Shown here one piece after another: positions 1 to 8,740 of a DNA stretch of 64,000 nt (the stretch's first letter is position 1; every line of letters begins with the position of its first letter). Position numbers and translations under genes: made by a program. The stretch comes from Heyndrickxia sp050281185 (GTDB lineage Bacteria > Bacillota > Bacilli > Bacillales > Bacillaceae_C). The notes beneath the pieces were generated by a model. The model was not told the origin of the DNA. It searched no databases and was given only the letters and a program-made list of their open reading frames with translations. Where the stretch lies: NCBI RefSeq assembly GCF_050281185.1, contig NZ_JBNNWS010000015.1:1-64000 (forward strand), read 5' to 3'.

Positions 1-43
1 GGTCAGCATACATCCAAAAAGGTAAAAAAGTAAGAAAAATATC

Positions 44-81
44 AAAAGGGGTTCGGAATGTGACCATTTCGAACCCCTTTT
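44..81. terminator. Bidirectional hairpin terminator
   Basis: Two 17-base arms (44-60 and 65-81) beginning AAAAGGGGTTCG and ending CGAACCCCTTTT enclose a TGAC loop, with one G.T wobble. Each side carries A/T tracts, so it can end transcription in both directions: from a + strand gene left of the window and from ligD on the minus strand. Confidence 0.75.
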
Positions 82-93
82 GTCTACAATCTG

Positions 94-119
94 AACCGAC
101 AATGTTTTTATTGTCGGTT
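94..119 (+). terminator. Second hairpin beside the ligD stop codon
   Basis: A perfect 10-bp stem (AACCGACAAT/ATTGTCGGTT) with a six-base loop is followed on the + strand by TTTATTTT. It abuts the ligD stop codon. The T-rich tail favours a + strand terminator, in tandem with the hairpin at 44-81. No T tract follows it on the minus strand. Confidence 0.5.
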
Positions 120-1955
120 TTATTTTGTAGTGTTTTTCAGAAAGTTTAAAACTGGCTCAAAAGGCTGATTCAATTTTGATTCAAAATAACTAGCGAATGG
201 ACAACCAAGTTTATTAATTCGTTCAAGAACAGTATCCAAGGTAAAGTGCTCAGGATTAAGTTCTTCATTTACTTCATCCCAGAATAAAGGGGTAGCTACT
301 AATGCATCATCATGTCCGCGCATGGAATATGGAGCTATGATTGTTTTTCCTTCAGCATGCTGGACAAAGTCAACATAGAGCCTTCCTTTTCTATGTTTTT
401 TTAGTCTTTCAATGGTGAACAACTCAGGTCGCTCTGTTACAAGGTAATTTGCAATAAACTCTGTGAATAGACGAGTATCCTTCCAATTGTACCTTTTGTC
501 AGGTAAGGGGATGTACACCTGAAGTCCTTTGTTTCCCGATGTTTTAACAAAAGTGGTTAAATTTAATTGATCAAATATTTTTTTCATCATTAAACTGGCT
601 GTGACGGCTAAATGGAATTCCTTCCGTGTTGGTGGATCTAAATCAAAGACAATTTCACTAACGTATGGGTTATCGTTTGTATGAAATGGGATATGGTATT
701 CAATAGCCAGTTGATTTGCTAACCACATCAAAGTTTGTAAATCATTACAAACAATATAATTTATCCCATCTTCCTGGTGTGTAGTGATATAGTCAGGAGC
801 ATAATCTGGACAATTTTTCTGATAAAAAGGCTCGCCAAATACTCCGTGTGGATATCGGATAACGGTTAAAGATCGATTTTGTAGAAATGGAAGGATGAAT
901 GGCGAAGCATCCCTCATATAGCGAATATAATCTAGCTTTGAAATAGGAGTTTTTCTCCATAATGGTTTATCAGGGTGTGTAATGTTTATCTCCTTTGGAA
1001 CATTAGCTTCATTTAACAGAAATAGTTCATACGTACATGCCTCTGGTGTTAAATCGAAACGGAACTCATGAAAATGTGGTTCTCTAAGCTGCTGCTCGTA
1101 CCATTCTAAGTAATTGATATCTACACAAATCGAAGGATGAATTTGTAACACTCCATTTTCCTTTGCTATAGCATTTGCTTTAATTACTTGATTTAAAGCT
1201 TTTTTTTGCTCGGGATCCATACTGAATATAAATACACCTAATGGAAAAAGTATATCTTCCTTATACACCGCTACATGATAATAACCATTTGAAGTGTCAT
1301 ATCCAGTAATAAAACATGAAGCTCTTTTCCAATTCTTGATTTTTATCCATGTTTCAGTACGTTTTCCTTCCTCCCATTTACTTTCGTTTATTTTCGCTAC
1401 TACACCTTCTCCATCATTCTGGGCCACTTGTTTCCAAATTTTATCAAATTTCTTTTCGTAGGGTACGAATTGTACAAGTTTTGAGCAACCAATAGAGGGG
1501 TGTAAAGGTAATTCTAAGGAATCAAACATATCTTTAAGTTGTTGTTTTCTTCTATTAAAAGGATGCTGGGTTAAGGATGTTCCGTTTAATGTTAATATAT
1601 CAAAAACTAAGTAACGACATGGTCTAATACTTACATGTCTTTGGATTCGATCCATCGATTTCATTCTGCCCCTAATCTGTAATTGACCAAAATTTGCTTT
1701 CCCGTCGTTTTCAAGTAAGACTAGTTCACCATCTAATTTTAACGGCAGAAAAGACGAAGCTTGTTTTTGAATGCTTAACAAGTAGCTTTCTATTTCTGGA
1801 AATTGTGGTAACAAGTCTTTTTCATTTCTACTCCAAAGGTGAATCTTATTTTGATCCCATTCCAATATGGCTCGAAAACCATCATACTTTATTTCGTATA
1901 ACCAATTTCCTGTAGTCGGTGCATGTGATTTTAAAGTAGGGAGCATCGGTTTCAT
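120..1955 (-). CDS. ligD: ATP-dependent DNA ligase LigD (ligase plus polymerase domains)
   Basis: NHEJ ligase of 611 residues, the length I recall for B. subtilis LigD (YkoU). The N-terminal half is an ATP-dependent ligase: the nucleotidyl-transfer motif YEIKYDGFR puts the catalytic lysine at residue 23, and a WIKIKNWKR motif follows near residue 210. From about residue 320 comes the primase-polymerase domain, with the metal-binding FDLDPP motif and a TSGNKGLQVYIPLP segment. There is no phosphoesterase domain, as is usual in Bacillus. It lies divergent to ku with 135 bp between them. Together they join double-strand breaks without a template, chiefly in spores and stationary cells in B. subtilis. 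Confidence 0.95.
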   Translation of the reverse strand: MKPMLPTLKSHAPTTGNWLYEIKYDGFRAILEWDQNKIHLWSRNEKDLLPQFPEIESYLLSIQKQASSFLPLKLDGELVLLENDGKANFGQLQIRGRMKSMDRIQRHVSIRPCRYLVFDILTLNGTSLTQHPFNRRKQQLKDMFDSLELPLHPSIGCSKLVQFVPYEKKFDKIWKQVAQNDGEGVVAKINESKWEEGKRTETWIKIKNWKRASCFITGYDTSNGYYHVAVYKEDILFPLGVFIFSMDPEQKKALNQVIKANAIAKENGVLQIHPSICVDINYLEWYEQQLREPHFHEFRFDLTPEACTYELFLLNEANVPKEINITHPDKPLWRKTPISKLDYIRYMRDASPFILPFLQNRSLTVIRYPHGVFGEPFYQKNCPDYAPDYITTHQEDGINYIVCNDLQTLMWLANQLAIEYHIPFHTNDNPYVSEIVFDLDPPTRKEFHLAVTASLMMKKIFDQLNLTTFVKTSGNKGLQVYIPLPDKRYNWKDTRLFTEFIANYLVTERPELFTIERLKKHRKGRLYVDFVQHAEGKTIIAPYSMRGHDDALVATPLFWDEVNEELNPEHFTLDTVLERINKLGCPFASYFESKLNQPFEPVLNFLKNTTK

Positions 1956-2090
1956 AACATATCACCACATTACATTTTTTATTACTATACCCTATTTATC
2001 CTTGCTATATTTCCAAAACTTTTTAAGTATCAAATCCACCGAAGGTATCAAACATTATAATAAGAAGTTTTTTAGAAAGGATGTATGAAA

Positions 2091-2924
2091 ATGCACACAA
2101 TTTGGAAGGGAAGTATAAGCTTCGGCTTAGTGAATATTCCGATAAAATTACATGCAGCAACAGAAGATAAGGATATTAAGCTTCGTTCACTTCATAAAAA
2201 ATGTCATACACCGATAAAATATGAAAAAATTTGTCCTGTTTGTGAAACAGAATTGTCTATGGATGACATAGTTAAGGGATATGAAATTGCAAAAGGAAAG
2301 TTTGTTATCTTGGAAGAGACTGAGCTAGAGGAATTAAAAAAAGCGACCGAAGAAAAGGCAGTTGAAATTATTGATTTTATTAAGATGGAAGAAATTGATC
2401 CGATCTATTATAACCGAAGCTACTATATGTCTCCAAATGAAGGGGGGATAAAAGCCTATGGTTTACTTAGAAAAGCCTTAATCGAATCGAAAAAGTCTGG
2501 TTTAGCTAAAATCGTTATGCGATCAAAAGAACAATTAGCCGTTATTAGAGTATTTGAAAATACATTATTAATGGAGACGATTCATTTTCCAGATGAAGTA
2601 AGGAATGTCGCTGATGTTCCCAATGTCCCTGCTGAAGACCAAGTTTCTAAAAAAGAAATTGAAACTGCTATCCTATTGATTGATCAACTTACTACAACCT
2701 TTGAACCTGAAAAATATACAGACGAATATCGTTCAAAATTAATGGAATTAATTGAGTCGAAGCGTACAGGAAAAGAAATGGTTACCGCTAAGGAAAAGGA
2801 ACCCGCGGCCAATGTTACTGATTTAATGGCAGCACTCCAAGCTTCTATTGATAAAACAAAACCGAAGGAGGTAAAGAAATCTCCTGCTAAACGAAAAAAA
2901 GCGACGACGAAAAAAGCACTATAA
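2091..2924 (+). CDS. ku: Ku DNA end-binding protein
   Basis: Homodimeric bacterial Ku (YkoV type), which binds broken DNA ends and recruits LigD. The start MHTIWKGSISFGLVNIPIKL is diagnostic of the family. A CHTPIKYEKICPVC segment near residue 40 is the usual core insert. The C-terminus is a lysine-rich tail (KKSPAKRKKATTKK), as in other Ku proteins that contact DNA. I chose the ATG at 2091 because AGAAAGGA (2074-2081) is about 10 bases upstream; an in-frame ATG at 2085 is also possible. A CATTATA element at 2053-2059 resembles a forespore sigma-G -10 box, but the matching -35 is poor. Confidence 0.95.
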   Translation: MHTIWKGSISFGLVNIPIKLHAATEDKDIKLRSLHKKCHTPIKYEKICPVCETELSMDDIVKGYEIAKGKFVILEETELEELKKATEEKAVEIIDFIKMEEIDPIYYNRSYYMSPNEGGIKAYGLLRKALIESKKSGLAKIVMRSKEQLAVIRVFENTLLMETIHFPDEVRNVADVPNVPAEDQVSKKEIETAILLIDQLTTTFEPEKYTDEYRSKLMELIESKRTGKEMVTAKEKEPAANVTDLMAALQASIDKTKPKEVKKSPAKRKKATTKKAL

Positions 2925-2930
2925 GTAAGG

Positions 2931-2965
2931 AAAAAGGCAGTTCAAAAAAGAATTGTCTTTTTCAT
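2931..2965 (+). terminator. Terminator after ku
   Basis: AAAAAGGCAGTTC (2931-2943) pairs with GAATTGTCTTTTT (2950-2962) across an A6 loop, with two G.T wobbles and a T-rich 3' end. It lies seven bases after the ku stop codon. Confidence 0.7.
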
Positions 2966-2970
2966 GCACC

Positions 2971-3175
2971 AGGAAATTATAAAATATTCGCACTGTGGTA
3001 ACTTTATGAAGAGCGAGGTTTACGTCTAGCTCCAGCGCCTATCGGCTAGCAGATTTCTCCGTCTCCTCCCTACGATAAGTCAACATCGGCTCGTGAACTA
3101 CCTCACCGTGTTTCCTTTATCTCAGTCGAAGACTACGAAATCCGTACGCCGATGAGCAAGGCGTTTACGCTTTTG
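2971..3175. repeat. Dispersed intergenic repeat, family A, full copy
   Basis: About 205 bp. The left 80 bp (aggaaattataaaatat, then gcgaggtttacgtctagc and cgcctatcggctagc) recurs nearly unchanged at 24141-24215. The right end, GCCGATgagcaaGGCG then TTTACGCTTTT, can fold back on CGCCtATCGGC in the left part. GTCTAGCTCCAGCGCC-type elements of this kind are, from memory, common between Bacillus genes. It contains no convincing ORF. The open frame of the next gene runs back into it by chance. Confidence 0.7.
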
Positions 3176-3223
3176 TTCTTATATGTGCTACGATTGAAGA
3201 GTTATCAGGAGGTTAGGAAGAAT

Positions 3224-3883
3224 ATGAAAACTCGTGCTATATGGTTAGGTGCTATTGAAATTATTTTATTAGGGATTTTTATATGGGGATTTTTTGCAAT
3301 TGCAACCAGCTTTAATGGACCAGAAATTCACAAGTTTGATTATAATATTATTTCAATAGTACAAAGTAATATTTCAGATCGACTTACATCTATCATGTTG
3401 TTTATTACATTTTTTGGTTCTGTCAAAGGTGTGGCAATAATAACTGCCCTTGTAATTATTGCCCTTTTTATTACGAGGCATCGTTTATTAAGTTTATTTT
3501 TGATGGTAACAATTGGACTTGGTGCAGGTGTGTTTAATAAGATTTTAAAACTATATTTTAAAAGGGAACGACCAGATATTCAGCCTATTATTCAAGAACA
3601 TGGCTATAGCTTTCCTAGTGGACATTCAATGGGGTCGATGATTTTATATGGTTCCTTGGCCTTTATCCTTTTTAAAGTATTCAACCATACATGGGCTAAA
3701 ATAGTTGGAGCTATCTTTGGAATAGTCATGATTTTTGCAATTGGAATTAGCCGTATTTATCTTGGGGTTCACTATCCAAGTGATGTGGTAGGAGGTTATA
3801 TCGCAGGTGCTTTTTGGTTATTAATCTGTATAATAACCTTTTCGTTTGTTGAAAAATGGAAGAAAAAAGGACTTAAGTCTTGA
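3224..3883 (+). CDS. PAP2 family membrane phosphatase
   Basis: Integral-membrane lipid phosphatase of 219 residues, likely acting on undecaprenyl pyrophosphate or phosphatidylglycerol phosphate at the outer membrane face (PgpB/BcrC-like; substrate inferred). All three PAP2 signatures are present: K109-x6-R116-P117 (KLYFKRERP), PSGH at 131-134, and SRIYLGVHYPSD at 176-187 with the catalytic histidine at 183. About six hydrophobic segments are visible. The reading frame stays open back to 3152, but that part is repeat sequence. The ATG at 3224 has AGGAGG at 3208-3213, so I chose it. Confidence 0.85.
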   Translation: MKTRAIWLGAIEIILLGIFIWGFFAIATSFNGPEIHKFDYNIISIVQSNISDRLTSIMLFITFFGSVKGVAIITALVIIALFITRHRLLSLFLMVTIGLGAGVFNKILKLYFKRERPDIQPIIQEHGYSFPSGHSMGSMILYGSLAFILFKVFNHTWAKIVGAIFGIVMIFAIGISRIYLGVHYPSDVVGGYIAGAFWLLICIITFSFVEKWKKKGLKS

Positions 3884-4033
3884 TTTTATTTTTATCAATG
3901 CCTAGTTTTTATGGAATATTTCAGATAAAACTAGGCTATTGTCCATTTTAGCCCAAAACCAAAAAAATAAATTCCAAATTACCCAATCATGAATATGATG
4001 CTAGGGAAGTTTCTATAAGGGAGGTATGACTAT

Positions 4034-4171
4034 ATGAGTGGAGGAATAGGATACGGAGGCGGGTTTGCTTTTATCGTTGTCTTGTTTATTCTATTAATTA
4101 TTGTTGGTGCAGCATATTTAGGTGGTGGGGGATACGGTCCAGGTTATGGTTATGGATACGGTTGTTGTTAA
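4034..4171 (+). CDS. YjcZ-type tiny glycine-rich membrane protein
   Basis: A 45-residue ORF. It starts MSGGIGYGGGFAFIVVLFIL and has one hydrophobic helix (about 11-30), then a Gly/Tyr-rich tail ending GYGYGYGCC. This is the pattern of the YjcZ/YczN-like tiny membrane proteins of Bacillus, several of which are sporulation-associated. GGGAGG lies 10 bases upstream and a strong terminator follows at once, so it is a monocistronic gene. A specific function cannot be read from the sequence. Confidence 0.8.
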   Translation: MSGGIGYGGGFAFIVVLFILLIIVGAAYLGGGGYGPGYGYGYGCC

Positions 4172-4175
4172 TAAT

Positions 4176-4205
4176 AAAAAGGCACCTTCTCTTGGGTGCC
4201 TTTTT
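4176..4205 (+). terminator. Terminator after the YjcZ-type gene
   Basis: AAAAAGGCACC (4176-4186) and GGTGCC (4195-4200) form the stem, followed by TTTTT. Confidence 0.85.
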
Positions 4206-4493
4206 CAAAAAGGTAAGAAAGTATTCATAAGTTACAAAGCGGAATTTTCCTTATTTATCTTGATTTTATTTGTTAATTGCTTTACAATTAAATTGAACTC
4301 AGATTAGGAGTGAATAGTTTGAAGCAAAGATTCTTTTCCACTGTATGTTTTGTTTTTCAATTCATACTGGCGCGGTCTAGGAGCCGTAAGGACGGAAGAG
4401 AGGAAGGGCTTTCGTTGTTTTGAAGTAAATGTTTTTACTGATTAATTTACCTATCAATCATCATTTTTATGGTTTCAAATATGGAGTTATTAG

Positions 4494-4559
4494 ATTCACA
4501 TGTTATAAAGAGTACCTACTTTTTTTGTGTGGATACTCTTTATAATATGTGAATTTTTA
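4494..4559 (+). terminator. Long hairpin with T tail upstream of the cold-shock gene
   Basis: Two 21-base arms (4494-4514, 4534-4554) match except for one wobble and surround a 19-base loop, followed by TTTTTATTTA. No convincing gene ends here. The 442-bp gap 4172-4613 otherwise holds only a weak 34-codon TTG-start frame at 4319-4423 with AGGAG in front. The hairpin could end a small RNA or that frame, or lie in the cold-shock leader. It is 55 bp before the csp start. Confidence 0.5.
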
Positions 4560-4613
4560 TTTACTGCGTAAATATGAGTAACATATTAAAAAATTTTTGG
4601 AGGTTGTCTATTC

Positions 4614-4814
4614 ATGACACAAGGTACAGTAAAATGGTTCAACAGTGAAAAAGGATTTGGCTTCATCGAAGTTGAAGGTGGAAACGATGTATTTGTACAC
4701 TTCAGCGCGATTTCTGGCGAAGGTTACAAAACATTAGAAGAAGGTCAACGTGTAGAATTCAATATTGTTGAAGGTCAACGCGGACCACAAGCTGACAACG
4801 TTGTAAAACTATAA
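4614..4814 (+). CDS. cspD: Cold-shock protein (CspB/CspD family)
   Basis: A 66-residue single-OB-fold nucleic-acid chaperone that melts mRNA secondary structure at low temperature and in general growth. RNP1 (KGFGFIEV, about 13-20) and RNP2 (VFVHFSAI, about 27-34) are intact. The tail GPQADNVVKL resembles CspD more than CspB of B. subtilis, so the letter in the symbol is a best guess. TTGGAGG gives a strong ribosome site. Confidence 0.93.
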   Translation: MTQGTVKWFNSEKGFGFIEVEGGNDVFVHFSAISGEGYKTLEEGQRVEFNIVEGQRGPQADNVVKL

Positions 4815-4819
4815 TTTAC

Positions 4820-4845
4820 AAAAAACTGCCTAAGGGCAGTTTTTT
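4820..4845 (+). terminator. Terminator after the cold-shock gene
   Basis: AAAAACTGCC (4821-4830) pairs with GGCAGTTTTT (4835-4844) and runs into a T tract six bases after the stop codon. Confidence 0.88.
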
Positions 4846-4984
4846 GTTTGCGAAATAAAACACATTAATCTTTTTTATTTTCAGATCCGACCTCAGATCT
4901 CGACCTTTGAAAGGTTGCATCAAATTTCCTACATCCCTCTATACCTCAAAAAAAAATCATCAATATTTGACAAATTTATGTACT

Positions 4985-5015
4985 TTCATCTTCTAGAGAA
5001 TAACTATGTTATAAT
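4985..5015 (+). promoter_or_regulatory. Possible extended -10 promoter for ltaS
   Basis: In the 428-bp gap 4816-5243 the best promoter is TGTTATAAT at 5007-5015, an extended -10. The -35 is poor (TTCATC, 19 bases upstream). It would leave a leader of about 220 bases before ltaS. I see no further gene or clear RNA structure in the gap. Confidence 0.35.
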
Positions 5016-5243
5016 AGCTAATCATGCACATTTAGTATATGAGTTAAAGTAGAATTTGTCGATTTATATATAATTTAATCGATTTTTTTTTGTAGTTCTG
5101 ATAGGCTGTTTTCGATAAAAATACTTGATTTATTTTATGAAAGTATTAAAATGATTGAGTACCAATTACCGAGGTAGACAATATTTACAAAAAAAATTAA
5201 AGTCACCTTTGAGTCATCATTATGACCAATAGGAGGTTAAACA

Positions 5244-7205
5244 ATGGAAAAAATAAAATCTAATATTTATAGTTTGTTAAATAAAAAGTTTTCATTATTT
5301 TATTTAGTCGTTGTACTTTTTTGGATAAAATCATACGCTGTATATCAAGTAGAATTTAATCTAGATATAAAAAATAGCATGCAGGCGTTTTTGCTGTTCT
5401 TTAATCCGATTAGTTCAGCATTATTCTTTTTTGGTTTTGCTTTGTTCTTTAAAGGGCGTGCTCGTTCTATAGCAATGATTGTTATTGATGTAGTACTTTC
5501 AATCCTTTTATATGCAAATGTTTGTTACTATCGCTTTTTTAATAACTTTATTACCATTCCGGTTCTTTTTCAAACAAAGAATTTTGGATCATTAGGCGGT
5601 AGTGCAACGGCATTGATGAAGCCTTATGATGTACTTTATTTCTTAGATATAATTATCATCGTTGGATTGATTCTATTTAAAGTAGTTAAATCACAAGCAG
5701 AAAGAATGAATCGTCGTTCTATTTTTGCAGTGTTTGCGGGAGCAATTGCATTTTTTATTATTAACCTAGGATTAGCAGAGGCTGATCGCCCAGAACTATT
5801 AACTCGTACATTTGACAATACCTATATTGTTAAATATCTTGGAATATATAATCATACAATTTACGATGCGATCCAAACAACTAAATCTTCAGCGCAGCGT
5901 GCATTTGCTGATAGCAGTGATGTCGTTGATGTTGAAAACTATGCGAAGGCAAATCATGCAGACCCAAATAAAAAATATTTTGGTGCTGCAAAAGGAAGAA
6001 ACGTTATCTTTGTTTCATTGGAGTCATTTCAGAATTTCCTAATTAATTATAAGCTTGATGGGCAAGAAGTGACACCATTCTTAAATAAATTAACTAATGA
6101 TAAAAATACATTTTATTTCGATAACTTTTTCCATCAAACAGGACAAGGAAAAACTTCGGATGCTGAATTTATGATGGAAAATTCATTATTCCCTTTACCA
6201 AAAGGTGCTGTATTTACTACAAAGGCTCTTAATACTTTCCAAGCCGCACCAGCCATTCTAGGGCAAAAAGGATATACATCTGCAGTTTTCCATGGTAACG
6301 TTAAATCATTCTGGAACCGAGATGAAATGTATAAGTCTTTAGGCTATGATAAGTTCTTTGATGCTAATTATTATGACATGAGTCCCGAAAATACAATTAA
6401 CTACGGTATGGAAGATAAACCATATTTCAAGGAATCGATGCCTTATCTTGAAAAACTTCCACAACCTTTTTATACAAAATTTATAACGTTATCAAACCAT
6501 TTTCCATTTGAATTAAATAATGATCCGAACTTCCCTAAAGGAGATTTTGGAGATAAAATCGTCGATAATTATTTTCAAACAGCTCATTATTTAGATCAAG
6601 CAATGGAGCAGTTCTTCAATGATTTAAAAGCTTCTGGATTATACGATAACTCGATTATTATTATGTATGGTGACCATTACGGCCTATCTGAAAATCATAA
6701 TAAAGCAATGGCAAAGGTAATGGGGGTAGATGAAATTACACCTTATATTAATGCCCAATTGCAAAGAGTTCCATTATTTATCCATGTACCTGGTGTAAAA
6801 GGTCATATTGATCACACTTATGGCGGTGAAGTGGATGTTCGTCCTACTCTAATGCATTTACTTGGTATAGATACAAAAGATTACATTCAATTTGGAACAG
6901 ACTTATTGTCTAAAGAACATCGTGAAATCGTACCATTCCGTAATGGTGATTATGTTTCAAAAGATTATACTCAAATTAGCGGAGAATGTTATAAAAATCC
7001 TACAGGTGAAAAAGCCGATAATAAGTCATGCCAAGAAACTGATAAAGTAGTTAAAACTGAACTAGAATTATCAGATAAAGTGGTCTATGATGACTTACTA
7101 CGTTTCTATACACCAAAAGGATTTACACCGGTCAATCGTTCAGATTATGATTATACGAAAAATCAAGCCACCGATGAAACAACAAATACAGACAATCATA
7201 ATTAA
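5244..7205 (+). CDS. ltaS: Lipoteichoic acid synthase (LtaS family)
   Basis: Membrane-anchored polyglycerolphosphate polymerase of 653 residues, which transfers glycerol phosphate from phosphatidylglycerol to the lipoteichoic acid chain outside the cell. Five N-terminal membrane helices span about residues 15-180, followed by an extracellular sulfatase-fold domain. Metal-site E260 (SLESFQNF) and catalytic T304 (GQGKTSDAE) match E255 and T300 of S. aureus LtaS, and MYGDHYG supplies the Asp-His pair. B. subtilis has four paralogues (LtaS, YfnI, YqgS, YvgJ), and sequence reading alone does not settle which one this is. AGGAGG precedes the ATG. Confidence 0.9.
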   Translation: MEKIKSNIYSLLNKKFSLFYLVVVLFWIKSYAVYQVEFNLDIKNSMQAFLLFFNPISSALFFFGFALFFKGRARSIAMIVIDVVLSILLYANVCYYRFFNNFITIPVLFQTKNFGSLGGSATALMKPYDVLYFLDIIIIVGLILFKVVKSQAERMNRRSIFAVFAGAIAFFIINLGLAEADRPELLTRTFDNTYIVKYLGIYNHTIYDAIQTTKSSAQRAFADSSDVVDVENYAKANHADPNKKYFGAAKGRNVIFVSLESFQNFLINYKLDGQEVTPFLNKLTNDKNTFYFDNFFHQTGQGKTSDAEFMMENSLFPLPKGAVFTTKALNTFQAAPAILGQKGYTSAVFHGNVKSFWNRDEMYKSLGYDKFFDANYYDMSPENTINYGMEDKPYFKESMPYLEKLPQPFYTKFITLSNHFPFELNNDPNFPKGDFGDKIVDNYFQTAHYLDQAMEQFFNDLKASGLYDNSIIIMYGDHYGLSENHNKAMAKVMGVDEITPYINAQLQRVPLFIHVPGVKGHIDHTYGGEVDVRPTLMHLLGIDTKDYIQFGTDLLSKEHREIVPFRNGDYVSKDYTQISGECYKNPTGEKADNKSCQETDKVVKTELELSDKVVYDDLLRFYTPKGFTPVNRSDYDYTKNQATDETTNTDNHN

Positions 7206-7209
7206 GCTG

Positions 7210-7240
7210 AAATCCTCTCATTTATGAGAGGATTTTTTTT
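7210..7240 (+). terminator. Terminator after ltaS
   Basis: AAATCCTCTCA and TGAGAGGATTT (7210-7220, 7225-7235) form a perfect stem followed by further Ts to 7240. Confidence 0.9.
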
Positions 7241-7242
7241 GT

Positions 7243-7312
7243 GTCTAGCGCAAGCAGCCGGCCACTCGGGGATATTTACTTGTCAGGGCTGATCAAGGCG
7301 CTTGCGCTTTTC
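7243..7312. repeat. Dispersed intergenic repeat, short GTCTAGC family copy
   Basis: About 70 bp from GTCTAGCGCAAGC to GGCGCTTGCGCTTTT. Ends AGCGCAAGC (7247-7255) and GCTTGCGCT (7300-7308) are inverted repeats. The GTCTAGC start and the GCTTTT end are shared with the repeat at 2971-3175. As there, it sits just upstream of a membrane-protein gene and leaves its reading frame open, giving a false 46-codon extension. Confidence 0.6.
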
Positions 7313-7378
7313 GTATTAACCATACATAAATTAAAGCTTATATCGAACAATAACAGGAGATTGGAGGGAGGGATTTTA

Positions 7379-8722
7379 GTGAGTAAGGTGAAAAGAGGAG
7401 GAAGTGAAAATAATTTAAAATGGTGGCAATTATCTGTTATTGGTGTAGGATGTATTATTGGTACTGGTTTTTTTCTGGGGACGAGTATTGGAATTAAGCT
7501 TGCTGGTCCTTCCTATGTCTTTTCACTTGTAACCGCATCAATTGCTACTTACTTTGTATATGAGGCACTAGCAAAAATGACAATTAATGAACCACTAGAG
7601 GGTTCGTTCCGATCCTATGCTAAGAAAGCATATGGGAAATGGGCGGGTTTTTGCAGCGGTTGGGTGTATTGGTGTGCAGAAATGTTAATTATGGGTAGTC
7701 AAATGACTGCATTATCTATATTTTCGAGATTCTGGTTTCCTCAAGTACCACTTTGGTTATTTGCTGCTGGGTATGCAGTTTTAGGCATTTTAGTAGTCAT
7801 CATTGGTACAAAAGGTTTTGACCGTTTAGAGAGTTTATTTGCCGTTGTGAAGTTTGCAGCCATACTTATGTTTATCATCATCGCACTCATTTCTTTGTTT
7901 GGCTTAATAGATAAAGGAAATAATCATAATCCTCCCAATACAATAAATGAAATTTTTCCTCATAAGGTATTTGGATTGTGGTCATCATTAATTTTTGCCT
8001 TTTATGCATTTGGTGGAATTGAAATAATGGGGATTATGTCTACTCGGCTGCAAAATAAAATGGATGCAACAAAATCGGGAAAAGTGATGTTATTATTAAT
8101 AGTCATTATATATGTAATTTCTGTTGGTTTAGCTGTCTCAATGGATTCATGGCAAGCATTTAATTCAAGTAAAAGTCCTTTTGTGACTGCTTTAGATGAT
8201 CATCATTTACCTTTCTATCCTCATGTTTTTAACGGTGCCTTAATTATAGCTGGATTTTCCACCATGGTTGCTTCGCTCTTTGGAGTAACAACTATGTTAG
8301 CGATACTAGCTAAAGATCATGATGCTCCATCCATTTTTGCTAAGGAAAATGTCACTAGAAAGAACCAAAGACAGCGTCCGCCTTTACCTGCTCTTGGGCT
8401 TTCTATTTTTGGTCTTGTAGTATCAATCATATTTTCCCTAATAATGCCTGATAAAATATATGAGTATATTACGACAGCTGCGGGATTAATGTTAATATAC
8501 AATTGGTTATTCATATTAATCACTTCTAATAAATTATTAAAGTTAACATTTTTTTCTCAAATAAAGAGATACATTGGAATCGTAATAATCGTTATTGCCA
8601 TTACTGGAACCTTGGTAAAAGATGCGAGCAGACCAGGTTTTTTTATCAGTTTATTATTTTTAGCTGTGATAGGTTTAGCGGTATGGAAGAGGAATCATTT
8701 TTGGCAAAAACATAACAAATAA
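7379..8722 (+). CDS. APC-superfamily amino acid permease
   Basis: Proton-coupled amino acid uptake protein of 447 residues with about 12 membrane helices. The first helix contains VIGVGCIIGTGFFLGTS, the G-rich substrate-binding signature of the APC superfamily. The AAT-type pattern (YEALAKMTINEPLEGSFRSYAKKAYG) follows. Substrate is not predictable. I chose the GTG at 7379 because GGAGGGAGGG (7363-7372) is ideally placed; the frame upstream to 7241 is repeat DNA. It faces a LysE exporter gene end to end with no clear terminator between them. Confidence 0.85.
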   Translation: MSKVKRGGSENNLKWWQLSVIGVGCIIGTGFFLGTSIGIKLAGPSYVFSLVTASIATYFVYEALAKMTINEPLEGSFRSYAKKAYGKWAGFCSGWVYWCAEMLIMGSQMTALSIFSRFWFPQVPLWLFAAGYAVLGILVVIIGTKGFDRLESLFAVVKFAAILMFIIIALISLFGLIDKGNNHNPPNTINEIFPHKVFGLWSSLIFAFYAFGGIEIMGIMSTRLQNKMDATKSGKVMLLLIVIIYVISVGLAVSMDSWQAFNSSKSPFVTALDDHHLPFYPHVFNGALIIAGFSTMVASLFGVTTMLAILAKDHDAPSIFAKENVTRKNQRQRPPLPALGLSIFGLVVSIIFSLIMPDKIYEYITTAAGLMLIYNWLFILITSNKLLKLTFFSQIKRYIGIVIIVIAITGTLVKDASRPGFFISLLFLAVIGLAVWKRNHFWQKHNK

Positions 8723-8740
8723 TTATAAATGGAAGTTGAT

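Noticed and set aside
3152..3223. N-terminal extension of the PAP2 phosphatase
   Set aside because: The codons derive from a dispersed repeat and lack a ribosome site; AGGAGG precedes the ATG at 3224.
4319..4423. 34-codon TTG-start frame with AGGAG upstream
   Set aside because: Short, with an unusual composition (Arg-rich end) and no recognisable family; too weak to call a gene.
7241..7378. N-terminal extension of the amino acid permease
   Set aside because: It begins inside the ltaS terminator tail and runs through repeat DNA. The GTG at 7379 has a near-ideal ribosome site.
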